Positions 1 to 7,198 of a DNA stretch of 14,572 bases are shown here, piece by piece; within the stretch, counting starts at the first letter, position 1; every line of letters begins with the position of its first letter. Below the pieces are notes generated by a model. It worked only from the letters and a program-made list of their open reading frames with translations, was not told where the DNA came from and made no database searches. Made by a program: the position numbers and the translations under genes. Location: the NCBI RefSeq assembly GCF_000721935.1, contig NZ_KL585409.1, forward strand, positions 37,894-52,465. The letters are read 5' to 3'. This stretch comes from Streptomyces sp. NRRL WC-3549 (GTDB taxonomy: Bacteria > Actinomycetota > Actinomycetes > Streptomycetales > Streptomycetaceae).

Positions 1-14
1 CCTGTCGTCGCCCC

Positions 15-371
15 CTACTCCGCAGGCGCCGCCGTGAGGGACGCGTAGTACGCCCCCAGCCTCCTCAGGTAGAAGAGGTCGTTCGTGTCGTGGTCACGTT
101 CGAAGCGCGGTGCCGCCTTGATCTGGTCCCTGGTGCACCCGACCTTCACGGTCCGGCCGCTCGCGTCGACGGCGGTCACCAGCCCCGCCGGGACGACCAC
201 GCTCCGCCCGAACTTCCATACGCCCGCATCGACGACCAGGTGGTCGTAGCCCGGGGTCTGCGACAGCCTGACGACGGTGCCGAGATTCCCGTCCACCGCC
301 TCGACGCCGTAACCGATGACGTCCTTGAACCGCTCCGCCGCCGGGCCTCGCCAGATCCACACCGTGTCCAT
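15..371 (-). CDS. PRC-barrel domain protein
   Basis: Small soluble protein of 118 residues from the ATG at 371 (121 from an upstream GTG at 380). The N-terminal half reads like a PRC-barrel: a 'VIGYGVEAVDGNLGTV' stretch followed by 'YDHLVVDAGVWKFGRSVVVPAG', the pattern of short beta strands in photosystem H-chain/RimM-like barrels, often found in small Streptomyces stress-associated proteins. No signal peptide or membrane segment is visible. Both starts are plausible: GGAG lies 8 bases before the GTG, and AAGGTGAAGG lies just before the ATG. I chose the ATG because it puts fewer residues before the conserved strands. It diverges from the aldehyde dehydrogenase across about 300 bases. The domain call is from pattern recognition; the molecular function is unknown. 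Confidence 0.75.
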   Translation of the reverse strand: MDTVWIWRGPAAERFKDVIGYGVEAVDGNLGTVVRLSQTPGYDHLVVDAGVWKFGRSVVVPAGLVTAVDASGRTVKVGCTRDQIKAAPRFERDHDTNDLFYLRRLGAYYASLTAAPAE

Positions 372-596
372 GTCCTTCACCTTCCGCGCTCCGGGCTGTC
401 GTCACTTCGGCCGGAACCGTCCGTATGCCCCGTGAACCCGGAACGAAAGCGCCTGGCGTGAGCGGTGCGCGGACGAGCGGCCTGCAGACGGCCAGGCGGG
501 GCAGGAGCGAGGACGAGGCAGCGGGCAGGAACGGAACGCCCCGCCCGGAGGATCACACGCCTGAATCGAAAAGGGCCATTTATCAGCACTCGTACT

Positions 597-621
597 GTTT
601 TCTGATCTTCGCGCCGGGTAC
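597..621 (+). promoter_or_regulatory. SigB-type stress promoter of the aldehyde dehydrogenase gene
   Basis: The sequence reads GTTT (597-600), 15 bases, then GGGTAC (616-621). This matches the Streptomyces SigB-family consensus (GNNT, 14-16 bases, GGGTAC/T) at every fixed position. It lies 59 bases before the dehydrogenase start at 681, so a transcript would begin near 628 with a leader of about 50 bases. The 300-base gap between the PRC-barrel gene and the dehydrogenase holds nothing else that I recognise. A locally AT-richer patch (about 562-608) surrounds the -35 element. SigB responds to osmotic and oxidative stress in Streptomyces (established knowledge); use of this site is inference. 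Confidence 0.7.
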
Positions 622-680
622 CACGCACTGAGGGCGGAACGCACCATTCCGCCATGCCCGACCCCCGTACTGGAGATTCC

Positions 681-2096
681 ATGTCGGATCAGCGCAAGAG
701 TTCGTTCGCCACCGTCAGCCCGTACACCGGGGAGACCCTCGCCGAGTTCCCGGAAATCGAAGGCGCAGAAGTCGATTCCGCCCTCGAAACCGCAGGTCAG
801 GCGTTCGACACATGGCGGAAACAACCGATCGGGGAACGCGCCGCGGTGATCGGCCGCGCGGCCGGACTGATGAGGGAGCGCAAGGAGCCACTGGCCCAGC
901 TCCTCACCCAGGAGATGGGCAAGCTGATCTCCGAAGCCCGCGGTGAGGTGGATCTCGCGGCGTCGATCCTCTCGTACTACGCCGAGCACGGCCCCGGCTT
1001 CGCCGCAGACGAACCCCTCGACGTCGAGGAGGGCGAGGCCTACCTCGTCAACGAGCCGCTCGGTGTCCTGCTCGGTGTCATGCCGTGGAACTTCCCGTAC
1101 TACCAGGTGGTGCGCTTCGCGGGGCCGAACCTCGTGCTGGGCAACACCGTCCTGGTCAAGCACGCCGGGATCTGTCCGCAGTCGGCTCTCGCCCTGGAGA
1201 CGCTCTTCCGCGACGCGGGAGCGCCCCGGGGTGTGTACACCAACCTGTTCGTGAGCCATGACGAGGTCTCGCGCATCATCGACAGTCCGGTGGTGCGGGG
1301 CGCCTCGCTGACCGGCAGCGAACGTGCGGGCGCCCAGGTCGCCGAACGGGCCGGGCGCAACATGAAGCCGAGCCTGCTGGAACTCGGCGGCAGCGACGTC
1401 TTCATCGTCCTGGACGGCGAAGGGATGGAGCGCACGGTCGGCGCCGCGGTGGCCGGCCGTATGTCGAACACCGGCCAGAGCTGCGTGGCGTCCAAACGGT
1501 TCATCGTGCTGGAGGACGTCTACGACGACTTCGTGGCCGGCATGCGCCGCGCGTTCGAGGCGCTGACACCGGGCGACCCGGCGGACGAGGCGACCACGCT
1601 GGGTCCCCTCTCCTCGGAGCAGGCGGCGGCGGACCTGGCCGATCAGATCCGCGAGACGGTCGACCAAGGGGCCGAACTCGTCGTCGGGGGCCACCGGATC
1701 GACCGCCCGGGCGCCTTCGTCGAACCGACCGTCCTCACCGGCGTCGAGCCCGGAATGCGCGCCTACGCCGAGGAGCTCTTCGGACCGGCCGCGGTGGTCT
1801 ACCGGGTGGCGGACGAGGACGAGGCGGTCGCCCTGGCCAACGACAGTCAGTACGGTCTGGGCGGCTCCGTCTTCTGCTCGGACGTGGAGCGCGCCCGCCG
1901 GGTGGCGGAGCGGGTGGAGACGGGCATGATCTGGATCAACCACCCGACCTCGACCCAGGCCGACCTGCCGTTCGGCGGGATCAAGCGCTCCGGCTACGGG
2001 CGTGAGCTCGCCAAGCTCGGCATGCAGGAATTCGTCAACCGCAAGCTCGTGCGCGTCCTGCCCCCCGACGCGGAGCTGCACGGCATCGCGGGCTGA
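681..2096 (+). CDS. Sad-type NAD(P)-dependent succinate-semialdehyde dehydrogenase
   Basis: Aldehyde dehydrogenase superfamily protein, 471 residues, predicted to oxidise succinate semialdehyde (or a similar aldehyde) to the acid with NAD(P) in the cytoplasm. Catalytic features are visible: MPWNFP with Asn137, the cofactor-binding Lys160 in LVKHAG, the general base Glu234 in LELGGSD, and the nucleophile Cys268 in [12 protein letters not shown]. The LVKHAG and LELGGSD variants resemble E. coli Sad (YneI) more than GabD. The ATG at 681 is chosen because GGAG sits 5 bases before it; an in-frame ATG at 654 has no such site. An aldo/keto reductase follows 85 bases later on the same strand, so the two may form a pair acting on the same aldehydes. 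The SigB-type promoter upstream suggests stress induction. The substrate is inferred from family resemblance. Confidence 0.92.
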   Translation: MSDQRKSSFATVSPYTGETLAEFPEIEGAEVDSALETAGQAFDTWRKQPIGERAAVIGRAAGLMRERKEPLAQLLTQEMGKLISEARGEVDLAASILSYYAEHGPGFAADEPLDVEEGEAYLVNEPLGVLLGVMPWNFPYYQVVRFAGPNLVLGNTVLVKHAGICPQSALALETLFRDAGAPRGVYTNLFVSHDEVSRIIDSPVVRGASLTGSERAGAQVAERAGRNMKPSLLELGGSDVFIVLDGEGMERTVGAAVAGRMSNTGQSCVASKRFIVLEDVYDDFVAGMRRAFEALTPGDPADEATTLGPLSSEQAAADLADQIRETVDQGAELVVGGHRIDRPGAFVEPTVLTGVEPGMRAYAEELFGPAAVVYRVADEDEAVALANDSQYGLGGSVFCSDVERARRVAERVETGMIWINHPTSTQADLPFGGIKRSGYGRELAKLGMQEFVNRKLVRVLPPDAELHGIAG

Positions 2097-2181
2097 GCGA
2101 CTTGGCAGGAAGCGACGCCCGGGCGGCCGGCCCCGCCGAGGCGCCCCACACCCCACGTACCCACACCCGTAAGGAGCCACC

Positions 2182-3009
2182 GTGCCCGCAGTACCGGACG
2201 TGACCCTCAACAACGGCGTGCAGATCCCCCAGCTCGGGTTCGGAACCTTCCAGATCCCGCCGGAGCAGACGCGCGAGACGACCCTGGCCGCGCTGGAGGC
2301 CGGTTACCGCCACATCGACACGGCGCAGATGTACGGCAACGAGAAGGAGGTCGGCCAAGCGGTCCGGGACTCCGGCCTCGATCGCGCCGATGTCTTCGTG
2401 ACCACCAAGCTCGACAACGGCGCCCATGCGCACGACGCCGCCCTCAAGGCGTTCGACCGGAGCATGGAGCAGCTGGACCTGGACTACCTGGACCTCTTCC
2501 TCATCCACTGGCCCCTGCCGGACAGGGGGGACTTCGTGGAGACCTGGAAGGCCCTGGAGGAGATCTACCGTTCCGGGCGGGTCAAGGCCATCGGGGTGTC
2601 CAACTTCCAGCCGCACCATCTGCGCCGGCTCCTGGAGGGCAGCGTGGTGGTGCCTTCCGTCAACCAGATCGAGGTGCACCCCTACCTCACCCAGGACGCC
2701 GTCCGGTCCTTCGGGGCCGAGCACGGAATCGCCACCGAGGCCTGGTCGCCCATCGCGCAGGGCAAGGTCCTCGGGGACCCGGTGATCGGGAGGATCACCG
2801 AGCGGGTCGGCAAGTCGACGGCGCAGGTCACCCTGCGCTGGCATCTGCAACGCGGGGACATCGTCTTCCCCAAGTCGGTGACCCGCAAGCGCATCCTGGA
2901 GAACTTCGACCTGTTCGACTTCGAACTCACCGAAGGCGACATGGGGGAGATCTCCGCGCTGAACCGGGACGAGCGGACCGGGTTCGACCCCGACCGGTTC
3001 AACGGCTGA
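2182..3009 (+). CDS. Aldo/keto reductase (AKR5-like)
   Basis: NADPH-dependent reductase of aldehydes and ketones, 275 residues, the normal length for a TIM-barrel AKR. The full catalytic tetrad is present: Asp46 and Tyr51 in HIDTAQMYGNE, Lys76 in TTKLDN, and His109 in FLIHWP. The NADPH-binding segment FPKSVTRKRILEN lies at 229-241. It resembles the 2,5-diketo-D-gluconate reductase/YvgN branch, whose members act on many small aldehydes such as methylglyoxal, so the physiological substrate cannot be named. The GTG start at 2182 is supported by AAGGAG about 6 bases upstream. It follows the dehydrogenase by 85 bases with no clear terminator between, so co-transcription is plausible. It converges on the oxidoreductase gene ending at 3068. 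Confidence 0.92.
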   Translation: MPAVPDVTLNNGVQIPQLGFGTFQIPPEQTRETTLAALEAGYRHIDTAQMYGNEKEVGQAVRDSGLDRADVFVTTKLDNGAHAHDAALKAFDRSMEQLDLDYLDLFLIHWPLPDRGDFVETWKALEEIYRSGRVKAIGVSNFQPHHLRRLLEGSVVVPSVNQIEVHPYLTQDAVRSFGAEHGIATEAWSPIAQGKVLGDPVIGRITERVGKSTAQVTLRWHLQRGDIVFPKSVTRKRILENFDLFDFELTEGDMGEISALNRDERTGFDPDRFNG

Positions 3010-3030
3010 GCGATCGGCAGGCCGGGGCCG

Positions 3031-3045
3031 GGCCGCGAAGCGGCC
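3031..3045. terminator. Weak candidate terminator between convergent genes
   Basis: A 6-bp GC-only hairpin (GGCCGC, loop GAA, GCGGCC) lies 22 bases after the aldo/keto reductase stop and 23 bases before the stop of the convergent oxidoreductase. There is no T tract, as is usual in Streptomyces. A second small inverted repeat (CGGAGC / GCTCCG, 3061-3076) surrounds the oxidoreductase stop codon. Either could end transcription, but short GC hairpins are common by chance at this base composition. Confidence 0.35.
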
Positions 3046-3067
3046 GCGGACCGTCGTGGTCGGAGCA

Positions 3068-4482
3068 CTAGCTCCGGCCGCGGTACGTCTCCAGCAGCCG
3101 CAGCCAGACCTCGCTGATCGTCGGGTACGACGGGACGGCGTGCCAGAGCCGCTCGACGGGGACCTCCCCGGCGACCGCGATCGTCGCGGAGTGCAGGAGT
3201 TCGCCGATCCCCGGCCCCACGAACGTGACACCGAGCAGGACTTCGCGGTCCAGGTCCACCACCATCCGCGCCCGGCCCTTGTAGCCCTGGGCGTACAGTC
3301 CGGATCCGGCGACGGAGGCCAGGTCGTAGCCTCCGCCTCGGCCAGGGTCAGGCCGACCGAGGCGGCCTCCGGGTCGGTGAAGACGACCTGCGGGACGGCC
3401 GCGTGGTCGGCGGTGGCGGCGTGCGCGCCCCACGGTGCCGTCTCCGGCGGGGCTCCCTGTGCGCGGGCGGCGATCACGTCTCCCGCGATACGTGCCTGGT
3501 ACTTGCCCTGGTGGGTCAGGAGCGCCCGGTGGTTGACGTCGCCGACGGCGTACAGCCAGTCGCTGCCCTCCACCCGGCAGCTGTCGTCGACGTCCAGCCA
3601 CGAACCGGGCCTGAGGCCCACGGTGTCGAGGCCCAGGTCGTCGGTGCGCGGGGCGCGGCCGGTGGCGAACAGGATCTCGTCGGCCTCGACGGTGTCGCCG
3701 TTGTCCAGTTCCACGGTGACGGGGCCGTCGTGCCCGGCCCGGCTCACCGAGGCCGCCGACACCCCGGTGAGGACCCGGGCGCCGGCCTCGGTCAGCGCCT
3801 CACCGACCAGTTGCCCGGCGAACGGTTCCATCTTGGGCAGCAGCCGCTCGCCGCGGACCAGCATCGTCACCTGGGCGCCGAGCCCCTGCCACGCGGTGGC
3901 CATCTCCACGCCGACCACTCCCCCGCCGACGACGACGAGCCGGCCGGGCACCTCCTTGGCGCTGGTCGCCTCGCGGCTGGTCCACGGCCGTACGGTGTCG
4001 ACGCCGGGCAAGGAGGGGACGACGGCCCTGCTGCCGGTGCACACGGCGACGGCGTGCCGGGCGGTGAGGCGGGTCTCCTGGCCGTCGGGGCCGGTGACGG
4101 TGACCTCCTTGGGACCGGTCAGCCGTCCCTTGCCGCGGTGGACGGCCGCGCCGATCCCGTCCAGCCAGGAGACCTGTCCGTCGTCCTTCCAGTGGGAGGT
4201 CTCCTCGTCGCGGAACGCGAGGACGGCGTCCGCGTCCAGCGGTCCCCGCACCGCACCGCTGAGGCCCGGGACCTTGCGGGCGTCGGCACGGGACACGACC
4301 GGCCTCAACAGGGCCTTGCTGGGCATGCAGGCCCAGTACGAACACTCGCCGCCGACGAGTTCGGACTCCACCACCGCCGTGCTGAGCCCGGCTGCCCTGG
4401 TGCGGTCCGCCACGTTCTCACCGACGGGCCCCGCACCGATCACCACGACGTCGTATGCGGTCTTCTCCGTTGCGTCAGTCAT
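3068..4482 (-). pseudogene. FAD/NAD(P) disulfide oxidoreductase (dihydrolipoamide dehydrogenase-like), frameshifted
   Basis: Flavoprotein of the pyridine nucleotide-disulfide oxidoreductase class I family. Features from the ATG at 4482: the FAD-binding GAGPVG (16-21), a redox-active CxxxxC pair in GGECSYWACMPSK (Cys47, Cys52), the NAD(P)-binding GGGVVG (186-191), and the second FAD motif YAVGDV (310-316). After about residue 385 (SVGLTLAEAEA) the frame breaks. The C-terminal dimerisation domain, starting GYDLASVAGSGLYAQG and ending in ETYRGRS, continues in another frame to the stop at 3068. Adding one base near 3328-3342 restores a 471-residue protein of normal family length; four bases would also work. 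The family's active-site HPT motif reads YPT here (PSYPTISEV), so the usual His is absent. No clear ribosome binding site precedes the ATG. It diverges from thioredoxin, which may be a partner (inference). It may be a true pseudogene or a sequencing error. Confidence 0.82.
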
Positions 4483-4528
4483 GGGGCCAGTGTGATCGTG
4501 GGTGTGCGCCGCGGCCACATGGGCAGGC

Positions 4529-4554
4529 GGAATAGCGCAAGCGACGTCGCGGTT
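4529..4554 (+). promoter_or_regulatory. SigR-type promoter of the thioredoxin gene
   Basis: GGAAT (4529-4533), exactly 18 bases, then GTT (4552-4554). This is an exact match to the Streptomyces SigR consensus for thiol-oxidative (disulfide) stress. The site ends 43 bases before the thioredoxin ATG, giving a leader of roughly 35 bases. SigR, held by the anti-sigma factor RsrA, controls thioredoxin systems in S. coelicolor (established knowledge), so both sequence and context agree. It sits in the 115-base gap shared with the divergent oxidoreductase; I see no matching site on the other strand. Confidence 0.85.
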
Positions 4555-4597
4555 GTGCGGGACAGGTCCGAACGGACCCAGGAAGAGGTATCAGCGT

Positions 4598-4978
4598 ATG
4601 AGCACCGTAGAGCTCACCAAGGAAAACTTCGATCAGGTCGTGACCGACAACGACTTCCTGCTGATCGACTTCTGGGCTTCCTGGTGCGGTCCGTGTCGGC
4701 AGTTCGCGCCGGTCTACGATTCGGCGTCCGAGCGCCACCCCGACCTGGTCTTCGCCAAGGTCGACACGGAGGCGCAGCAGGAGCTCGCGGCCGCTTTCGA
4801 GATCCGTTCCATTCCCACGCTGATGATCGTCCGCGACAACGTGGCGGTCTTCTCGCAGCCGGGGGCGCTTCCGGAGGCGGCGCTCGAGGACGTCATCGGG
4901 CAGGCGCGGAAGCTGGACATGGACGAGGTGCGCAAGTCCGTCGAGGAGCAGCAGCAGGCTCAGCAGGAGAAGCCGTAA
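4598..4978 (+). CDS. Thioredoxin
   Basis: Cytoplasmic dithiol-disulfide oxidoreductase, 126 residues. It has the canonical active site WCGPC (Cys30, Cys33) within FWASWCGPCRQF and the cis-proline loop SIPT (Pro73). The thioredoxin fold ends near residue 107. A charged, Gln-rich tail (EEQQQAQQEKP) of about 20 residues follows, making it slightly longer than a minimal thioredoxin. The ATG at 4598 has an AGGAAGAGG site 9 bases upstream. It would be reduced by thioredoxin reductase or possibly by another flavoprotein; the divergent disulfide oxidoreductase is a candidate by proximity only. The SigR-type promoter predicts induction by disulfide stress. The pairing resembles a thioredoxin/oxidoreductase neighbour pair that I recall from S. 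coelicolor, which should be checked. Confidence 0.95.
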   Translation: MSTVELTKENFDQVVTDNDFLLIDFWASWCGPCRQFAPVYDSASERHPDLVFAKVDTEAQQELAAAFEIRSIPTLMIVRDNVAVFSQPGALPEAALEDVIGQARKLDMDEVRKSVEEQQQAQQEKP

Positions 4979-5001
4979 GGTCCCTGGACCCGTACGGCGG
5001 C

Positions 5002-5030
5002 AGGGGCCGGGCCCTCGGGGCCCGGCCCCT
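5002..5030. terminator. Strong GC hairpin terminator after thioredoxin (bidirectional)
   Basis: Perfect 13-bp inverted repeat: AGGGGCCGGGCCC (5002-5014), a 3-base loop TCG, then GGGCCCGGCCCCT (5018-5030). It starts 23 bases after the thioredoxin stop and lies 60 bases beyond the end of the convergent small gene (5091), so it can serve both strands. There is no T tract, as is common for actinomycete terminators. Confidence 0.85.
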
Positions 5031-5090
5031 CGCGCGTGCTCGGCGGGGGCGCGCAGGGGCGTCCGGCCCGCCGGGTGGGCTGGTGGGGCG

Positions 5091-5420
5091 TCAGGCCGTC
5101 CGCCCGGCGGCTCCCCCGTCCTTCCCCTCCCGCGCGGCGCCGTTCTCCTCCCGTGTGCCCCCGGTGTGCTCCGCGATGCGGACCGTGAGGCCGTAGTCCA
5201 GCTCCGCGCCGTCCACCAGGAGCGCTTCCACGGTGTGCGTGGCCGGATCGATGTCCGCCTCCACGCCCTCGCCCGTGTAATGGGGGTACCCCGAAGCCCC
5301 CGTCTCGCCGGTGGCCGCGACGACCGCCGAGCGCAGGGCCGTGCCGGGCTCGGCGGCCCGGGAGTCGCTCTGCCTGTGTTCCGGGACCAGCAGGATCTCG
5401 TAGCTCTGCGGATGGCTCAT
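5091..5420 (-). CDS. Hypothetical protein, function unknown
   Basis: Protein of 109 residues from the ATG at 5420 (115 from an in-frame ATG at 5438; neither start has a convincing ribosome binding site). I do not recognise the family. The first 80 or so residues, starting MSHPQSYEILLVPEHRQ, look like a folded domain with alternating beta-type strands (EILLVP, HTVEALLVDGAELDYGLTV). The last 25 residues (from EHTGGTREENGAARE) are Gly/Ala/charged and probably disordered. There is no signal peptide, Cys residue or membrane segment. It starts 55 bases after the LacI-family gene on the same strand, so it may be co-transcribed with it. Codon use is typical high-GC, which supports a real gene. No function can be assigned. 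Confidence 0.6.
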   Translation of the reverse strand: MSHPQSYEILLVPEHRQSDSRAAEPGTALRSAVVAATGETGASGYPHYTGEGVEADIDPATHTVEALLVDGAELDYGLTVRIAEHTGGTREENGAAREGKDGGAAGRTA

Positions 5421-5475
5421 GGTGCCGACGCTAGACATCCGTCGTCGGCCGCGCACGTCGTGACACGATCCCCCG

Positions 5476-6504
5476 TCAGCTGGACTCACGCGCCACGGTC
5501 GTGGCCCGCAGCAGGTCGTGGCGCTCCGGTGCACCGCAGTGGTTCGTCACCAGACGGTCGATCATCTCGGCCGGCGGCTGTGCGGTGGCCAGCTCCATCC
5601 TGACGCTGCTGAGCCGCGGCCTGAGCAGCCTGCCGAGCATCAGGTCCCCGGCTCCGACGACCGCCGCCTCGGCGGGCACCTCGACGCCCGCGTCCTGCAG
5701 GGCCCTCATCAGCAGCATCGCGTACTCGTCGTCGTAGGCAAAAACGGAGTCCAGCCCCAGCGTCCGCCAACGGGCGGCGAGTTCCCCGGCCGAGGCCTCG
5801 TCGTACCGCAGGGGCAGCGGCCGGACACGGGCGCCCGTGGCGGACGCCTCGGCCGCGTCGAGGGCTCCCGCCAGGCGCGGCTCGGAGAAGGGTGCGAGAC
5901 CGGCCTCCCGGGGCATGACCACCCCGATCCGGCGGCGGCCACGGGCGAGGAGATGGCATACGGCGCTGCCGCCGACCTGCCGCTGGTCCAGGACCAGGGC
6001 GTGGGCGCCCTCCACCGGCTGCGGGCCGAGGGTGATCACCGCCTTGGCGCCGGACCGTGTCAGCAGGGCTATGCCCCGGGGGGTGAGCCGGACGCCGCTG
6101 GGCGCCACGACGGCGACGGGGCGGAGTTCGGCCCAGGCCCTCACCGCCTCGTCTGCCTCCAGTCCGTCACTTCCGTACTGCACGACGGTGTAGTCCAGCC
6201 GCCGCAGATCCGACTGCAGGTCCGTGAAGAAGCGCTGCTGGAGAGGGGCGGCCGGCAGGTGCGCGGCGGGCAGCAGCACCATTCTGCTGTGCCCGGCCCG
6301 CAGACTGCGGGCCGCCGCGTGCGGGACGTAACCGAGACCGGACGCGGCCTCCCTGACCCGGCGGCGGGTGGCGTCGCTGATCCGCACGCTGGTGTTGTCG
6401 TTCAGTACGTAGGACACGGTGGCCCGGGACACCCCGGCGGCCCGCGCCACGTCGGCACTGGTCGGGACGGAGGTACGGGAGGACTGCTCGGGTAACTGGC
6501 TCAT
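5476..6504 (-). CDS. LacI-family transcriptional regulator
   Basis: DNA-binding repressor, 342 residues, the standard family length. The N-terminal helix-turn-helix is clear: SADVARAAGVSRATVSYVLN (16-35), followed by the linker and hinge-helix region with LGYVPHAAARSLRAG (57-71). The rest is a periplasmic-binding-protein-like effector domain (about 75-342), including DSVFAYDDEYAMLLMRALQDAGVEVP and a C-terminal SSVRMELATAQ segment typical of LacI/GalR proteins. Ligands in this family are usually sugars or nucleosides, but none can be named here. Sugar uptake genes are not adjacent; the only such gene in the window is over 6 kb away and has its own operator type. The ATG at 6504 is the first start that keeps the helix-turn-helix near the N terminus; its ribosome binding site is weak. 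It lies upstream of the hypothetical gene at 5091-5420. Confidence 0.93.
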   Translation of the reverse strand: MSQLPEQSSRTSVPTSADVARAAGVSRATVSYVLNDNTSVRISDATRRRVREAASGLGYVPHAAARSLRAGHSRMVLLPAAHLPAAPLQQRFFTDLQSDLRRLDYTVVQYGSDGLEADEAVRAWAELRPVAVVAPSGVRLTPRGIALLTRSGAKAVITLGPQPVEGAHALVLDQRQVGGSAVCHLLARGRRRIGVVMPREAGLAPFSEPRLAGALDAAEASATGARVRPLPLRYDEASAGELAARWRTLGLDSVFAYDDEYAMLLMRALQDAGVEVPAEAAVVGAGDLMLGRLLRPRLSSVRMELATAQPPAEMIDRLVTNHCGAPERHDLLRATTVARESS

Positions 6505-6602
6505 GGCGTCGGGCAGTCTTCCAGACCCGGTGAGCGGTCCTCCGAGCCGGGGCACCGCTGCCGGACCCTGTCCCTCACGCTGAAGTAGAGGTCGATGGTT
6601 CG

Positions 6603-6663
6603 TCGCGGGGAGCCCGCGGTCCGGTCCTCCCGAATCGCGGGGAGCCCGCGGTCCGGCCCTCCC
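6603..6663. repeat. Two-copy 29-bp tandem repeat, each with a small hairpin
   Basis: Units at 6603-6631 and 6635-6663 match at 28 of 29 bases, with 3 bases between them (period 32). The first 22 bases of the units are identical. Each unit contains a perfect 6-bp inverted repeat, CGCGGG, loop GAG, CCCGCG (6604-6618 and 6636-6650). The array lies in the 229-base gap between the divergent lacI-type and PemK/MazF-like genes, about 100 bases upstream of the former and 70 upstream of the latter. It may be a paired regulator site, two RNA hairpins, or a slippage duplication. Function is unknown. Confidence 0.75.
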
Positions 6664-6733
6664 CTCCCGGGGCCGGCGGGGCGTCACCGGCCCCGCTCCC
6701 CAGGCCGTTTCCGGCTGGCCATACGGTATTGCG

Positions 6734-7198
6734 ATGACGTTTCACCAGGACCACAGCAGCGACAGCACCACCGACTTCCCCGGCCGGACCGGCCGGGGTG
6801 CCACCACCGAGGCCGATCCGCTCGACGTAGGCCCCGTACGCACGTCGTACGCGCCCGACCGCGACGGCGACCCCGACCCCGGGGAGATCGTGTGGACCTG
6901 GGTGCCGTTCGAGGAGAACGACGGGCGGGGCAAGGACCGCCCGGTGCTGGTCGTGGCACGGGAGGCGGCCGGCACGGTCCTGGCGGTGCAGCTGTCGAGC
7001 AGGCAGCACGACGGGGACCACGAGTGGGTGTCGCTCGGGGCCGGGCCGTGGGACAGCTCGGGGCGGCCGTCGTGGGTGGACCTGGACCGGGTGCTGCGGG
7101 TGCACGAGGACGGGATGCGGCGCGAGGCCTGTGCCCTGGACCGGGGCAGGTTCGACCTGGTCGTGGGGCGGCTGCGGGAGCGCTACGGCTGGAGCTGA
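6734..7198 (+). CDS. PemK/MazF-family protein (toxin-like, no antitoxin seen)
   Basis: Protein of 154 residues. The first 48 are hydrophilic and look disordered. From GEIVWTWVPFEENDGRGKDRP (starting at residue 50) it follows the PemK/MazF beta-barrel pattern: an entry strand 'G(D/E)IVW', a loop ending in a conserved Arg-Pro (69-70), a VLVVAR strand, and an AVQLSSR strand where MazF has its catalytic Thr/Ser. Classical MazF toxins are sequence-specific RNases of about 110 residues, partnered with an upstream antitoxin gene. No antitoxin is present here, and the upstream gene is a divergent LacI regulator. It may therefore be a solitary housekeeping-type homologue. No Shine-Dalgarno site is visible before the ATG. 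TACGGT ends 6 bases before it, so a leaderless transcript is possible. Its 3' end overlaps the convergent TIGR02452 gene by 16 bp. Confidence 0.78.
   Translation: MTFHQDHSSDSTTDFPGRTGRGATTEADPLDVGPVRTSYAPDRDGDPDPGEIVWTWVPFEENDGRGKDRPVLVVAREAAGTVLAVQLSSRQHDGDHEWVSLGAGPWDSSGRPSWVDLDRVLRVHEDGMRREACALDRGRFDLVVGRLRERYGWS

Noticed and set aside
402..2213. Long open frame antisense to the dehydrogenase (603 codons)
   Set aside because: Its residues are Arg/Gly/His-rich with no domain pattern, and it mirrors a gene with clear catalytic motifs. Long antisense frames are normal in high-GC DNA.
2035..3327. Continuation of the oxidoreductase frame past the frameshift, giving an apparent 827-residue fusion
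   Set aside because: The extra residues run antisense through the aldo/keto reductase and show no domain; the true C-terminal domain is in the neighbouring frame and ends at 3068.
3403..5196. Large plus-strand frame across the oxidoreductase and thioredoxin
   Set aside because: Low-complexity Gly/Ala/Arg translation that overlaps two recognised genes and a SigR promoter.
6603..6663. CRISPR-like array
   Set aside because: Only two units with a 3-base gap, so there is no spacer, and no cas genes are present.
6505..6733. MazE-type antitoxin upstream of the MazF-like gene
   Set aside because: No reading frame with coding character fits on the plus strand in this gap.
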